64,000 bases of DNA from Sphingobium lignivorans (GCF_014203955.1 NZ_JACHKA010000001.1:3069001-3133000), one strand, 5' to 3'; positions 24,964 to 35,786 are shown, numbered from the stretch's first letter. The notes: a model not told the origin generated them from the letters alone. Translations and numbers: made by a program.

Positions 24964-27437
24964 TACCAGGACTTGCCGATGACGAGGCGGAAGTTACGCC
25001 CGAAGATCGGACGGCCGTAGATCGCCTCCGCGCTGCCCTGGCCGCTCAGCGAGTCGGTGCGGGTATTGCCTTCGGTCAGGCCATGCGCGTTGAACAGATT
25101 GTCGCCGACGACCTGCAACTGCCAGCTGCCATGCTTGACCGTCACGCCCGCACCGACGGTGCCGTAAGCGGGCAACGCGGTGTTGTTGTAGAGATCGACA
25201 TAGCGTTTGCCCATGTAGGTGTAGCGACCATAGATCGAGACATCGGTGTCGCCCGTGGTGAAGTCGAAGCTCGGGCGGATGTTGCCGTAGATCTTCGGCT
25301 GGCGAACGATCTGGTTGCCCTCGGCCTGCTCCGGATCGGCGCCGGTGGCGCTCTCGAAGTTCTTGTACTTGGGGTCGCTGACCGTCAGCGCGGCATTCAG
25401 CGTGAACCAGGGCGTCACGCTCCAGGCGCCGTCGAACTCGATGCCCTTGACCTGCGCCTCGCCGATGAAGGGCACGTTCACGTCGTTGCGGCCCGTGGTT
25501 GGATCGAAGGCGAGGAACGAGGCGTTGAGCGGATCGAAGTTGGTGTAGAAGCCGGTCACATACAGGTAGGAACGGCCCATCGACAGCTTCAGGCCCGCCT
25601 CGAACTGGTCGGCGACCGTGGTGATGATCGTCGGGTTGATGCTCATCACGCTCTGCACGTTGGGCGGCGTCTCGAGGTGCGAGGCGCGGCCGTAGATCCC
25701 CACATGGCGGGAGAAGTCGTAGTTCGCGCCAACGGTCCAGTTGGTGACATTGGGCGAGAGCTTGCGGTTCTGGATCACCCCGGTGAAGGCGCGGGTCGTG
25801 TCGTCGGCCAGCGTGGTGGCATCGCCGAGATTGGCCTGCTCGGTCAGCGCGGCCCAGCCTTCGTAGCGGTAGCGCTCATGGCGGATGCCGCCGTCGATGC
25901 GCAGGCCGGGCACGATCTCCCAGGTATCGTTGGCATAGACCGCCCCCATCCGGGCATCGGCGTCGCCCTGGTTGAGCGTGGCGGCATAGTTCAGCACGCC
26001 CTTGTCGGTGACGCGGCCGACGACCTGCCCTGCCGCGTTGTAGCCCACCAGATCCAGCGTGCGGGGCTTGCCCGCCACTTCGATCAGATAGTTCTGGTAC
26101 AGCGTGCGGCTGTCCTCGCCGTAGAGGCTGCCGTAGACGCCGAGCTTGATGTCATGCGTGCCGATGCCGGTGTCGAACTTCCGCGCGACGGACAAGTTCG
26201 CCTGACCGGAGTAGAAGTTCGAGTGGATGTCGCGATACTGGCCCTGCATCACCAGTCCGGACGCGGCATAGGGATCATAGACCGTGTTCGTGCCCGCCAG
26301 CACATAGCCGAAGCGCACGGCGCCGAACGGCGCGCCGCCGGTGCGGTTCAGATAGCCATTGGCAAAAGCGTTGCCGTCGACAGGATTGGTCGTCGAATAG
26401 AAGGCGGTGAAGTCGTTCTTGCCCTGCGTATAGCCCGCGGCGGCCGTGACGAGCCAGCCATCGAAGTCGCCTTCATAATGCGCCCCGACGTTCACCATCT
26501 GCAGGTGGCGGCCATCGGAGAGGTCGGAACTGCGGCTCTGGATCGCGCCGTTGCCGTCCCGATATTTGAGGTTCACGTGCCGGAAGGCAGGCGAGTTCAT
26601 CGTGCCGGTGAAATAGTCGATATACGGGTCCAGCGACTTGCTGGGGTCGCGCGGGTCCGCCGTCGGGATCGGCAGATAGAAGACATTGTGATCGTTGACG
26701 TAATTGAAGTTCAGCTTGATGAACCCGTTGTCCGTCACATGCTTGATATTGGCGCGGATCTGGCCGCCCTTGTCGTTGGGGAACCCGTTGTCGCGATAGC
26801 CCTCATGGTAGCGCATGAACCCGCCGACAGCGTAGTAGGTGTTCTCCGCCAGCTTGCCCGCCTGATAGGCGTCGAGACGGTAGAGGCCGGTATCGCCCAG
26901 CGTGACCTGCACCTTGCCGCGTGCTTCCTCGCTGCCGGTCACGGTAATCGCGTTGATGATCGCGCCCGAGTAGCTCGCGTAGATGGGTGCCGGCCCGCCG
27001 CGCACGACCTCGACACGGCTGGTCATCAAGTCATGCTTGAGGATCGCGTCGCCGCGGAAGAACACGCCGTCATTCTCGTGGAAGAGCGGCAGCCCGTCCT
27101 GCTGGAAGCTCACGAAGCCGCCGTCATTGGGCAGGCCGCGGATGCGGTAGATATTCTGCACTTCACCGCCGGTGATCTCGGTCTGGAAGCCCGGAAGCTG
27201 GCCGATGAGATCCGCGAAGTTGACCGGCGCGATCTTCTCGACATCTTCCCGCGAAATCGTGTTGACCGCATAGGACACGTCGAAGCGGCGCTCGGCGCGG
27301 GTCGAGCCGGTGACGATGATGGCATCGCCGGTCGTCTCGTTCGCGTCTTCGGGCGCGGCATCCTGCGCGTAAGCAGGCACAAAGGGAGTGTTGAGCGCGG
27401 CAATAGCCACGCCCGCGGCGAGTACTGTCTTGAGCAT
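24963..27437 (-). CDS. TonB-dependent outer-membrane receptor
   Basis: An 824-residue receptor with signal peptide (MLKTVLAAGVAIAALN...AYAQ), TonB box (DAIIVTGSTR), plug motifs RIRGLPNDGG and RVEVVRGGPAPIYASYSG, and a barrel. It ends in GKSW; the terminal aromatic residue is a Trp instead of the usual Phe. First gene of the three-gene set with the YdcF-like and S1/P1-nuclease-like proteins. That setting suggests use of an extracellular phosphorylated or nucleotide-like nutrient, or envelope maintenance (inference). A perfect 11-bp palindrome lies 63-73 bp upstream. Confidence 0.9.
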   Translation of the reverse strand: MLKTVLAAGVAIAALNTPFVPAYAQDAAPEDANETTGDAIIVTGSTRAERRFDVSYAVNTISREDVEKIAPVNFADLIGQLPGFQTEITGGEVQNIYRIRGLPNDGGFVSFQQDGLPLFHENDGVFFRGDAILKHDLMTSRVEVVRGGPAPIYASYSGAIINAITVTGSEEARGKVQVTLGDTGLYRLDAYQAGKLAENTYYAVGGFMRYHEGYRDNGFPNDKGGQIRANIKHVTDNGFIKLNFNYVNDHNVFYLPIPTADPRDPSKSLDPYIDYFTGTMNSPAFRHVNLKYRDGNGAIQSRSSDLSDGRHLQMVNVGAHYEGDFDGWLVTAAAGYTQGKNDFTAFYSTTNPVDGNAFANGYLNRTGGAPFGAVRFGYVLAGTNTVYDPYAASGLVMQGQYRDIHSNFYSGQANLSVARKFDTGIGTHDIKLGVYGSLYGEDSRTLYQNYLIEVAGKPRTLDLVGYNAAGQVVGRVTDKGVLNYAATLNQGDADARMGAVYANDTWEIVPGLRIDGGIRHERYRYEGWAALTEQANLGDATTLADDTTRAFTGVIQNRKLSPNVTNWTVGANYDFSRHVGIYGRASHLETPPNVQSVMSINPTIITTVADQFEAGLKLSMGRSYLYVTGFYTNFDPLNASFLAFDPTTGRNDVNVPFIGEAQVKGIEFDGAWSVTPWFTLNAALTVSDPKYKNFESATGADPEQAEGNQIVRQPKIYGNIRPSFDFTTGDTDVSIYGRYTYMGKRYVDLYNNTALPAYGTVGAGVTVKHGSWQLQVVGDNLFNAHGLTEGNTRTDSLSGQGSAEAIYGRPIFGRNFRLVIGKSW

Positions 27438-27499
27438 GAAGACCCCTTATGGATTTCGTGGTCCCCTGGAAGGCGGGGACGGCGGCCCTCTGAACCTTT

Positions 27500-27510
27500 A
27501 CTGTGACAGT
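27500..27510. promoter_or_regulatory. palindrome ACTGTGACAGT upstream of TonB receptor
   Basis: Perfect inverted repeat ACTGT-G-ACAGT in an AT-richer stretch 63-73 bp before the receptor ATG. It could be an operator; no partner copy was found in the window. Confidence 0.3.
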
Positions 27511-27732
27511 TTTATGGAGTGCGCTGATAATGAATATGAATGTGTCTGCCGCCGCGCTCTCCCCGGCGGCCCGAACCACAGGATTCAGGCGGGTGAAATC
27601 TCGCGTTTCGGGCTGGAGCGGCGGCAGGTGACCGGGCATGGACACCGGAGCGCAGATTTTTTTGCCGCGCCGCTGAGGGGGCGGGCATAATCTGGCTCAA
27701 GGTTGGTCAGGCGTATCTCTCATGGAGCAGTG

Positions 27733-28236
27733 GTGGCGCGGGAAGGATCTTTGCAATCGATGCATAGCGCGCTCGTGGAGACCCACAGCCGCGCCCTGCG
27801 CCGCTATTTCATGAAGCGCGTGCCCATCGGCGAGGTCGACGATCTGGTCCAGGAAGTGCTGCTGAACCTGCAGGGCCGGCAGAAGGATGCGCCGATCGCG
27901 AATATCCAGGGCTATATGTTCACTGTCGCGGCGAACGTGCTGGCCCGGCGCTTCCGCCGGAACAATGCCACTATCCTCTCCGGTGACGAAGCGCCCGAAC
28001 CGGTGGATCCGATTTCTCCCGAGCGCATTCTTCTGGGACAGCGCGACCTTGCCTCGGCTCTTGATGTCATTCGCAACCTGCCGGACCGCACGCGACAGAT
28101 CTTCATCCTGCACCGCTTCGAGGAAATGACATATGCGCGGATCGCGTCGCGCCTGGGCATCTCCGTGAGCGCGGTCGAGAAGCACATCATGCTCGCCTTG
28201 CGGGCGCTGAACGCGCGGGCTGGAGACGAAGAATGA
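27733..28236 (+). CDS. FecI-type ECF sigma factor
   Basis: A sigma factor of about 167 residues. Region 2 is at about ETHSRALRRYFMKRVPIGEV and DDLVQEVLL. Region 4 is the C-terminal helix-turn-helix MTYARIASRLGISVSAVEKH. It should direct RNA polymerase to the downstream TonB-receptor promoter when signalled by FecR. The start is uncertain: a GTG at 27733 has GGAG five bases upstream, while an ATG at 27760 is also possible; the conserved domain lies after both. A -35/-10-like pair (TTGCCG, CATAAT, 18 bp apart) is seen near 27662-27691. The TGA overlaps the FecR start as ATGA. Confidence 0.85.
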   Translation: MAREGSLQSMHSALVETHSRALRRYFMKRVPIGEVDDLVQEVLLNLQGRQKDAPIANIQGYMFTVAANVLARRFRRNNATILSGDEAPEPVDPISPERILLGQRDLASALDVIRNLPDRTRQIFILHRFEEMTYARIASRLGISVSAVEKHIMLALRALNARAGDEE

Positions 28237-29249
28237 CGTGGAGGCAGGTTCTTCGAAAGGAAGGCATGGAGCAGCCCGACGATGCCGCCAGCTGGCTGGC
28301 CCGCGCCCGCTCCGGAAAGATGACTGAGAGCGAGAGCCTGGATCTGGCCGGCTGGCTGGCCGATGATCGCAACAGGCGGGAATATGAGGCGCTGAATGCG
28401 CGACTGCAGGGGCTGGAAGCCCTGCGGTCCCATCCGGACATCCTCGCGATGCGAGAGGAAGCGCGCCGGCCCGCATGGTTCCGGCAGCCGCTCGCCATGG
28501 CCGCGGCCTCTGTCCTGATCCTGGGCTTGTCGGCGGGCGTCCTGTTCCTGTGGAACGCGCTTCCGGGCAGCAGCCGGGATGCGGGGGTCGTGACGGCCCT
28601 CTACGAAACGCCGGACGGAAAAACCTCGACCGTCATGTTGCCGGACGGGAGCCAGATGCTGCTGGACGCTGCGACGACGGTGCGGGCATCCATGCAGGAA
28701 GACAGCCGCCGGATCGAGCTGCTGAAAGGAAGAGCAAATTTCGTCGTCGCGCCGGACCGGCAACGTCCTTTCGCCGTGAAGGCCGGCGACAGGACGGTCG
28801 TCGCGCTGGGCACCCAGTTCGAAGTCAATCTGGCCGAACACAGCGTGGAAATCGTGCTGATGGAGGGACGCGTCGCCGTGCGCGATGCGGACAAGGGCCG
28901 ACCGCATGCCCGTGACCTCGTGATGAAGCCGGGTTATCGGTTGGTCGCGGGTGACGGCAACTGGACGCTTTCACCCGTCGATCTGCGCAGCCTCTCGCGC
29001 TGGAAGGACGGCCTGCTGATTTTCGACGAAGCCCGTATCGGCGACATCGTGGTGGAGATGAACCGCTATCTGCCGGAGAAGATCGTCATCTCGTCGCCAG
29101 CCGTCGCTGACCGGCGGATGAGCGCCGTTCTCAGGGCAGGCGACGTCAACACATTCCTGTCCGCCATAGACGCGATCGGCATCGCCACATGGAGCCATGC
29201 CGCCGACCGGACCTATCGCTTGAGCGAAGCCGACCACAAAAAAATTTGA
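28233..29249 (+). CDS. FecR-type anti-sigma regulator
   Basis: A 338-residue inner-membrane regulator. The N-terminal cytoplasmic part (ASWLARARSGKMTESE, DRNRREYEALN) is the sigma-binding DUF4880-like domain. A single membrane segment lies around residues 86-108. The periplasmic FecR domain contains LPDGSQMLLDAATTVR and ALGTQFEVNL, and a C-terminal DUF4974-like region follows. It should receive a signal from the receptor's N-terminal domain and release or activate the FecI sigma factor. ATGA overlap with the sigma gene; the receptor follows 72 bp later. Confidence 0.88.
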   Translation: MTWRQVLRKEGMEQPDDAASWLARARSGKMTESESLDLAGWLADDRNRREYEALNARLQGLEALRSHPDILAMREEARRPAWFRQPLAMAAASVLILGLSAGVLFLWNALPGSSRDAGVVTALYETPDGKTSTVMLPDGSQMLLDAATTVRASMQEDSRRIELLKGRANFVVAPDRQRPFAVKAGDRTVVALGTQFEVNLAEHSVEIVLMEGRVAVRDADKGRPHARDLVMKPGYRLVAGDGNWTLSPVDLRSLSRWKDGLLIFDEARIGDIVVEMNRYLPEKIVISSPAVADRRMSAVLRAGDVNTFLSAIDAIGIATWSHAADRTYRLSEADHKKI

Positions 29250-29321
29250 GGCGCGTGCTGAGGGGAATCCGTCCAGCTGCCTCGAAGACAAAACAAGGCA
29301 GAACAGACGGAGGGGATTCCA

Positions 29322-32300
29322 GTGGCATTTCTTGATTTCAACACGCGCGCCGCGCTCATGGTCGGCGTGGCGGCATGTGCCTGCATCGCGTCCGCCGCGC
29401 AGGCCAAGCCTGCCGATTTCGACATCCCGTCGCAGCCGCTCCCGTCCGCATTGCGGACCTTCGGGTTACAGAGCGGCACGTCGATCATCTTTTCCGCATC
29501 GACCACGGGCTATGGCGCTTCCAATCCCGTCCGTGGGCGGCTGGAGCCGGAAGAAGCCCTGAGGCGCCTGCTTGGCACGGCACCGCTGCAGCCGCTTCGG
29601 CGCGGTGAAGGCTTCACGATCGTCCGGGTGGAGCCGCGCCCAGCCGCTGCTCAGACCGCCCCCGCCAATACTGCGCCGGCACCCCGGCCGGCCGCTGAAG
29701 CCCCTGCCCCTGCCCCTGAAGCGCCGGATGCCGAAAGCGAGGCCATCGTCATCACCGGTTCGCGCATTGCCCGCTCGGGGTTCACGGCGCCCACGCCAGT
29801 GACGCAGCTCGGCAGCGAACGGCTGGAGCTGACAGCAGCGGCCAGCGTGGGTGAAGCGCTTTCCCAGCTGCCCGCCTTCCGCGCGACGACCTCGCCCACG
29901 ACCGGCGGCATCACCATTGGCGCTGGCGGCGCGCGCACGGTCGATCTTCGCGGCCTCGGCGCGCAGCGTTCGCTGGTGCTGGTAGATGGCCGGCGCTTCG
30001 TGCCGAGCACCGTTGCCGGCGCTGTCGACACCAATCTCATCCCCGGCGTGCTCATCGAGCGCGTGGAACTGGTGACGGGCGGCGCGTCGGCCGCTTATGG
30101 CTCGGACGCCGTCGCCGGCGTGGTCAACTTCATCCTCAACAAGCGGCTGGAAGGTTTCCGCTTCAATGCACAGGCGGGCATTTCCCAGCGCGGCGAAGAC
30201 AGCGACCAGCTGATCGCCGCAGCGGCGGGTTCCAGCTTCGCCGATGGCCGCGGTCATGTCGTGGTGGGCGGCGAGTATAACAACAATCGCGGCATGGGCG
30301 GTTGCTACGACTATTCGCTGTGCGCGCAGGAATGGCAGGTGCTCACCAACAGCGGCTTCGCCACGAACGGGCAGCCGGCCCGCATCATCAGCTCCGACGT
30401 CCACACCGCGACGCAGACCTATGCAGGCAAGATCAACGGGCCGACGCCGCTTGCCTCGATCCAGTTCGACGATGCCGGCAATCCCGTCCCCTTCGTCCGC
30501 GGCGAATATCCCTCGATTTTCATGCGGGGCGGCAGCGGCCATGGGCAGAACCCTTTCCGTTCGGCCGGTCTGCTCAAGGTGCCGGTCGAGCGCTACGCAC
30601 TCTATGGCCGCACGGAATATGAGATGGGCGCGATCACGCCCTTCCTGGAAGTGTCTTATGGCCGCGTGAGGGTCACCACGCCGGGCGCACAGACCCGGGA
30701 CACCGCGCTCATCATCCGCAGGGACAATCCCTACCTCCCCCAATCCATTGTCGACCAGATGACGCAACTCAATGCGCAGACACTGACATTCGGCCGCGTC
30801 GGACAGGATCTTGGCGTGGCCATGGGCGACAACCGGACCAGCACGTTCCGGGCCGTGGCCGGTTTTGACGCCAACCTCGGCAATGGCTGGCGGGCGGATG
30901 CTTATTATCAGTTCGGCCAGACGGATACGCGTCAGGTCGTCAGCAACAACCGCATCACGGCCAATTTCAATCGCGCACTCGACGCCGTGGACGAAGGGCG
31001 TTTCCTGACCGGCACAGCCAACGGCAACATCGTGTGCCGTGACACTCTCAGCGCCAATGCGGCCGTGCGTGATGCAGCAGCCGGGTGCCGGCCGCTCAAT
31101 CTCTTCGGCCAGTATCGCTTCCTGCCCGAGGCGCGCGACTATGCCTTCGGCACCTCCACGCAGACCACCCGGTTCCAGCAGCATGTCGTTGCAGCGAACC
31201 TCACCGGCGAACTATTTGATTTCGGCTCGGGACCGGTGTCGATCGCGATCGGCGGCGAATATCGCAGCGAGCGGGTGCGCGGGTCGGCCGATGACATCTC
31301 GCGGACCAACGGCTTCTATATTTCAAATGCGTCGGACTTCGGGCCGGAAACGGTCAACGTCACGGAAGGCTATGTCGAGACGGTCGTACCGCTGCTGCGC
31401 CGCCTGCCCGGCGCGGAGCTCCTTGAGCTGAATGCGGCCATCCGGCGGACGCATTACAACACTAGCGGCGCCGTCACGACGTGGAAGGTGGGCGGCATCT
31501 ACGAGCCCGTGGCCGGGCTGCGTATTCGCGGCACGCGGTCGCGAGACATTCGCGCGCCCAATGCGGCGGAGCTTTACACCCCGCTGGTCGCTGCCCAGGG
31601 CTCGGTCTTCGACCTGCAGAATACCGAGCAGGTGCTGGCGCGCGTGTTCCGGGGCGGCAATGATGCCCTCCATCCCGAAATTGCCGACACCTGGACGGCG
31701 GGCCTCGTCCTCCAGCCTCGCATGATCCCCGGCCTGCGCTTCTCGGTCGACTATTATGACATCAAGATCCGCGATGCGATCGATCTCGTCGGTGCGCAGG
31801 TCATCGCCGATCGCTGCTTCCAGGGCGGGGAATCCTATTGCGCGCTCATCACGCGTGATCCGGCCCGGAACAATATGATCACCGAGGTGGTCGACCAGTA
31901 TCTCAACGTGAACGAAATCAAGACGAGAGGGATCGACTTCGAGCTCGATTTCTCGCGGCGGTTCGGCGCGGACAATCGCATTGCCATCAATCTGCTTGCC
32001 ACCCGCGTGTTCGAGCTGGTGCAGGTCGACGCAACCGGTGCCATCAACCGCGCCGGTCAGACCGGACGTCAGGTCAGTGGCCCGCTCGGCGTGCCCGAAT
32101 ACACGCTGGATGGAACGCTCACTTACGAAAAGGGTTCGTTCGGCGTCACCCTGCTGGGCCATTACATCCCCAAGGGCAGCTATGATGCCGGCCTGATCGG
32201 CCCTGATGATCCGGACTACAAGACCACCCTGGCAAACAGCATCAATGACAATGTCGTCGACGACATGCTCACCTTCAATCTGTCGGTCCGCTACACCATC

Positions 32301-32456
32301 GAGAGAACGGGCGGCGCGACCATGCAGATCTACGCGGCCGTCAATAACCTGTTCGATGTCGATCCGCCGATCGCGCCGGGCAACTCCGTGACCAACCCTG
32401 TTTTCTTCGATCAGACCGGGCGCACCTATCGCGCCGGCGTTCGCGTGAAATTCTAA
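29322..32456 (+). CDS. FecA-like TonB receptor with N-terminal signalling (STN) domain
   Basis: A 1044-residue transducing receptor. After a signal peptide (ending AAQAK) there is a secretin/TonB short N-terminal domain at about 30-100 (FDIPSQPLPSALRTFGLQ), the part that talks to FecR in the periplasm. A Pro/Ala-rich linker, a TonB box (EAIVITGSRI), a plug (TGGASAAYGSDAVAGVVNF) and a barrel ending in VRVKF follow. The start is a GTG at 29322 with GGAGGGG upstream. It is the expected target of the FecI/FecR pair. The amidohydrolase begins 13 bp after its stop, so the ligand is more likely an organic substrate than a ferric siderophore (inference). Confidence 0.9.
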   Translation: MAFLDFNTRAALMVGVAACACIASAAQAKPADFDIPSQPLPSALRTFGLQSGTSIIFSASTTGYGASNPVRGRLEPEEALRRLLGTAPLQPLRRGEGFTIVRVEPRPAAAQTAPANTAPAPRPAAEAPAPAPEAPDAESEAIVITGSRIARSGFTAPTPVTQLGSERLELTAAASVGEALSQLPAFRATTSPTTGGITIGAGGARTVDLRGLGAQRSLVLVDGRRFVPSTVAGAVDTNLIPGVLIERVELVTGGASAAYGSDAVAGVVNFILNKRLEGFRFNAQAGISQRGEDSDQLIAAAAGSSFADGRGHVVVGGEYNNNRGMGGCYDYSLCAQEWQVLTNSGFATNGQPARIISSDVHTATQTYAGKINGPTPLASIQFDDAGNPVPFVRGEYPSIFMRGGSGHGQNPFRSAGLLKVPVERYALYGRTEYEMGAITPFLEVSYGRVRVTTPGAQTRDTALIIRRDNPYLPQSIVDQMTQLNAQTLTFGRVGQDLGVAMGDNRTSTFRAVAGFDANLGNGWRADAYYQFGQTDTRQVVSNNRITANFNRALDAVDEGRFLTGTANGNIVCRDTLSANAAVRDAAAGCRPLNLFGQYRFLPEARDYAFGTSTQTTRFQQHVVAANLTGELFDFGSGPVSIAIGGEYRSERVRGSADDISRTNGFYISNASDFGPETVNVTEGYVETVVPLLRRLPGAELLELNAAIRRTHYNTSGAVTTWKVGGIYEPVAGLRIRGTRSRDIRAPNAAELYTPLVAAQGSVFDLQNTEQVLARVFRGGNDALHPEIADTWTAGLVLQPRMIPGLRFSVDYYDIKIRDAIDLVGAQVIADRCFQGGESYCALITRDPARNNMITEVVDQYLNVNEIKTRGIDFELDFSRRFGADNRIAINLLATRVFELVQVDATGAINRAGQTGRQVSGPLGVPEYTLDGTLTYEKGSFGVTLLGHYIPKGSYDAGLIGPDDPDYKTTLANSINDNVVDDMLTFNLSVRYTIERTGGATMQIYAAVNNLFDVDPPIAPGNSVTNPVFFDQTGRTYRAGVRVKF

Positions 32457-32469
32457 GAGGAGAGACCTG

Positions 32470-33546
32470 ATGAATCTGGAACGTAGGGACTTGCTGATCG
32501 GCGCCGCTGGTCTCGGCATCGCTGCGATGGCGCAGGGCGCTGGCGCAAAGACGGCAAAACCGGCGGTGAAGGTGATCGATGTTCACACTCATAATTTCAC
32601 GCCGCGCTGGGTCGAGATGCTGCGCCAGCATCCCGATGCGGACACCCGCCTGATCCCCACCAAGCCCTATGAGAGCATCGAGTATCGCGGTTCGCCGATT
32701 GTCCGCCTCGCGCCGGACATGACCGACCTCGATATGCGCATCGCGGCAATGGACAAGGCAGGGGTGGACATCGCCATCATCAGCCTCACCGCGCCCAACG
32801 TGTTCTGGAGCACGCGGGAGGTGGCGATCGAGACCGCGCGCACGGTGAATGACGATTTTGCCGCCGCCGAGAAGAAATATCCCGGTCGGATCAAATGGAT
32901 GGCGTCGCTCCCCTGGCAATATCCCGATGCGGCGATCGAGGAGCTGGCCCGTATCCGCGGGATGGGTGCCGCGGGCCTGTGCCTCGTCACCAACATGTCC
33001 GGGATGCTGCCTGACAACGAGCATTTCCACCCCGTCTGGCAGGCCGTTCAGGAGTCCGGCCTGCCCGCCTTCATCCATCCGACCGTGCCCATGGTGGACA
33101 TCAAGAAATGGGGCGTGGAATCCTTCGGTCTCGCCAATACCGTTGGCTTCACCAGCGATACCACGCTGGTCTTCGCGCGCCTGATCCTGACCGGCTTCAT
33201 GGACAAGTTCCCGGACCTCAAGCTGATCGCCTGCCATGGCGGGGGGACCCTGCCCTACCTCATCAGCCGCATGGACAAGATGTGGGAGAACACGACCAGC
33301 CGCCGGCTCGTTAACAACCCGCCCAGCAGCTATTTCCGCAGGTTCTGGTATGATGCGATCGTCTACGACCAGGCGACGCTGCGCTTTCTGGTGGAACAGG
33401 TGGGCGCGGACAAAGTGCTCTACGGATCCGATTATCCCTTTTCGATTCAGGACATGGTTGGCGTGAAAGCGCGGGTCGGCGCGCTGCCCGCCGATCAGCG
33501 GGACAAGATCTACGGCCTCAACGCGCAAGCCCTGTTCAAGATCTGA
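32470..33546 (+). CDS. Tat-exported amidohydrolase (ACMSD-like)
   Basis: A 358-residue amidohydrolase-2-family protein, the group of ACMSD, gamma-resorcylate and related non-oxidative decarboxylases. Metal-binding signatures are visible: His39 and His41 in DVHTHNF, FIHPTVP, the His of IACHGGG, and the Asp of YGSDYPF. The N-terminus (ERRDLLIGAAGLGIAAMA) has a twin arginine followed by a hydrophobic stretch and AGA, a Tat-type signal that most family members lack. It lies in an operon with the FecA-like receptor, so it may process the imported compound in the periplasm. Decarboxylase and hydrolase activities are both possible. Confidence 0.85.
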   Translation: MNLERRDLLIGAAGLGIAAMAQGAGAKTAKPAVKVIDVHTHNFTPRWVEMLRQHPDADTRLIPTKPYESIEYRGSPIVRLAPDMTDLDMRIAAMDKAGVDIAIISLTAPNVFWSTREVAIETARTVNDDFAAAEKKYPGRIKWMASLPWQYPDAAIEELARIRGMGAAGLCLVTNMSGMLPDNEHFHPVWQAVQESGLPAFIHPTVPMVDIKKWGVESFGLANTVGFTSDTTLVFARLILTGFMDKFPDLKLIACHGGGTLPYLISRMDKMWENTTSRRLVNNPPSSYFRRFWYDAIVYDQATLRFLVEQVGADKVLYGSDYPFSIQDMVGVKARVGALPADQRDKIYGLNAQALFKI

Positions 33547-33808
33547 ATACGTTAGCGAGACGTCTGATCGAACGGGACCGGTCAGGCATCCAGCCTGGCC
33601 GGTGAAATCAGGAGAAGAAACGGTGGCTGCCCCAATCTCCTGAAGACCCGACGATCGCTTGGGGAAATATGAGCTTGATTTCGACAGTCATAAGCCCCTC
33701 AAAACGAGATTAAAATCATGATTCTAAAGGAAATATGATAGATATTTACAACCTTTTCGACCAGCCTAGGTATTTTATCTCCCAGTGTAGTAGCAAGATT
33801 GATCATGT

Positions 33809-34254
33809 ATGGCGGGAGGAGCTATAGGCCAGATTCCACACGGGAGCGCCCGAACGACCGAGGAAGTTCGTCGAGCGATACAACATAGTGAAGAGAGCGT
33901 GAGAGCACTGGCCGGTCGGAACGGGATCAGCCCGACGACGGTGCAGAAGTGGCGCAAGCGGACGCATGTCAGCGATGCGCCCATGGGGCCCCAGGCCATT
34001 CATTCCACCGTCCTCACCACCGAGGAAGAGGCCATGGTCGTGGCGTTCCGCCGCCACACGCTGTTGATTGCCTCTATGCACTGCAGCCATCCATCCCGCA
34101 CCTGACGCCATCGTCGCGGCACCGCTGCCTGAAGCATCACGGCATCAGCCGCTTGCCGGCGCTGGACGGCGAGGCCGCCGAGAAGAAGCGCTTCAAGGCT
34201 TATCCGATCGGATACTTCCATATCGACATCGCCCAGGTGCAGACCGCCGAGGGG
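33809..34254 (+). pseudogene. IS481-family transposase, N-terminal fragment
   Basis: The first frame encodes the IS481 N-terminus (TEEVRRAIQHSEESVRALAG, then TTVQKWRKR) up to VVAFRRHTLL. A frameshift near 34065 follows and the sequence continues in the next frame as DCLYALQPSIPHL, HGISRLPAL and YFHIDIAQVQTAEG. There the coding sequence stops at the end of the IS3 insertion. Confidence 0.8.
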
Positions 34255-34307
34255 TGAACCGCCCCGGGATTGCCGGAGGCCCGAACTCCTGAGAGGAAGG
34301 GTCTACG

Positions 34308-34630
34308 ATGAGCAAGACGACGAACAAGTTTGCACCGGAGGTTCGTGAACGGGCGGTCCGCATGGTGCTGGATCACGAAGGCGACCATCCGTCCCGCTGG
34401 GCGGCGATCACATCCATTGCCGAGAAGATTGGCTGTTCGGGGCACACGCTGCTGGAGTGGGTGAAAAAGGCCGAGGTGAACAGCGGCAAGCGAGCCGGCG
34501 TGCCCACCGAGGTGGCTGACAAGCTCAAGGCGCTGGAGCGCGAGAACCGCGAGCTGCGCCAGGCCAACGAGATCCTGCGCAAGGCCTCCGCATATTTTGC
34601 CCAGGCGGAGCTCGACCGCCCGTTCAAGCG

Positions 34631-34634
<4 letters not shown>
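34308..34634 (+). CDS. IS3-family transposase OrfA
   Basis: A 108-residue helix-turn-helix DNA-binding protein of an IS3-type transposon. The N-terminal half has [20 protein letters not shown]; a leucine-zipper-like coiled coil follows ([20 protein letters not shown]). Ribosome binding site GAGAGGAAGG. Its stop overlaps the OrfB ATG. Complete in itself, but the partner OrfB is broken. Confidence 0.85.
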
Positions 34635-35535
<901 letters not shown>

Positions 35536-35574
35536 TTTAAGCCGAATGGCCTCCCACAATCCCGGGGCGGTTCA

Positions 35575-35745
35575 GCCACGACAAACTGCGACAGCACCTC
35601 AAGTTGTTCATCGACGCCTACAACCATGGCCGACGTCTCAAGACGCTCCGCGGCCTCACACCCCTATGAATATGTCGTCCATATCTGGACAGAAGACCCA
35701 GCCCACTTCAAAATCGACCCGTATCGCCATTTCTTAAGATTAATC
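35575..35745 (+). pseudogene. IS481-family transposase, C-terminal fragment
   Basis: Encodes FSHDKLRQHLKLFIDAYNHG and RRLKTLRGLTP. After one extra base it continues YEYVVHIWTEDPAHFKIDP, matching the C-terminal end of IS481 transposases. About 130 residues, including part of the catalytic core, are missing between this piece and the N-terminal fragment. Confidence 0.75.
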
Positions 35746-35786
35746 CTGATATACTTTCATTAACCCAAATAAATTACCACAATTCG

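Noticed and set aside
33547..33785. Left attachment site of the tRNA-Val island
   Set aside because: I compared the A/T-rich gap by eye with the tRNA-Val 3' end and found no repeat; the true left boundary may lie elsewhere.
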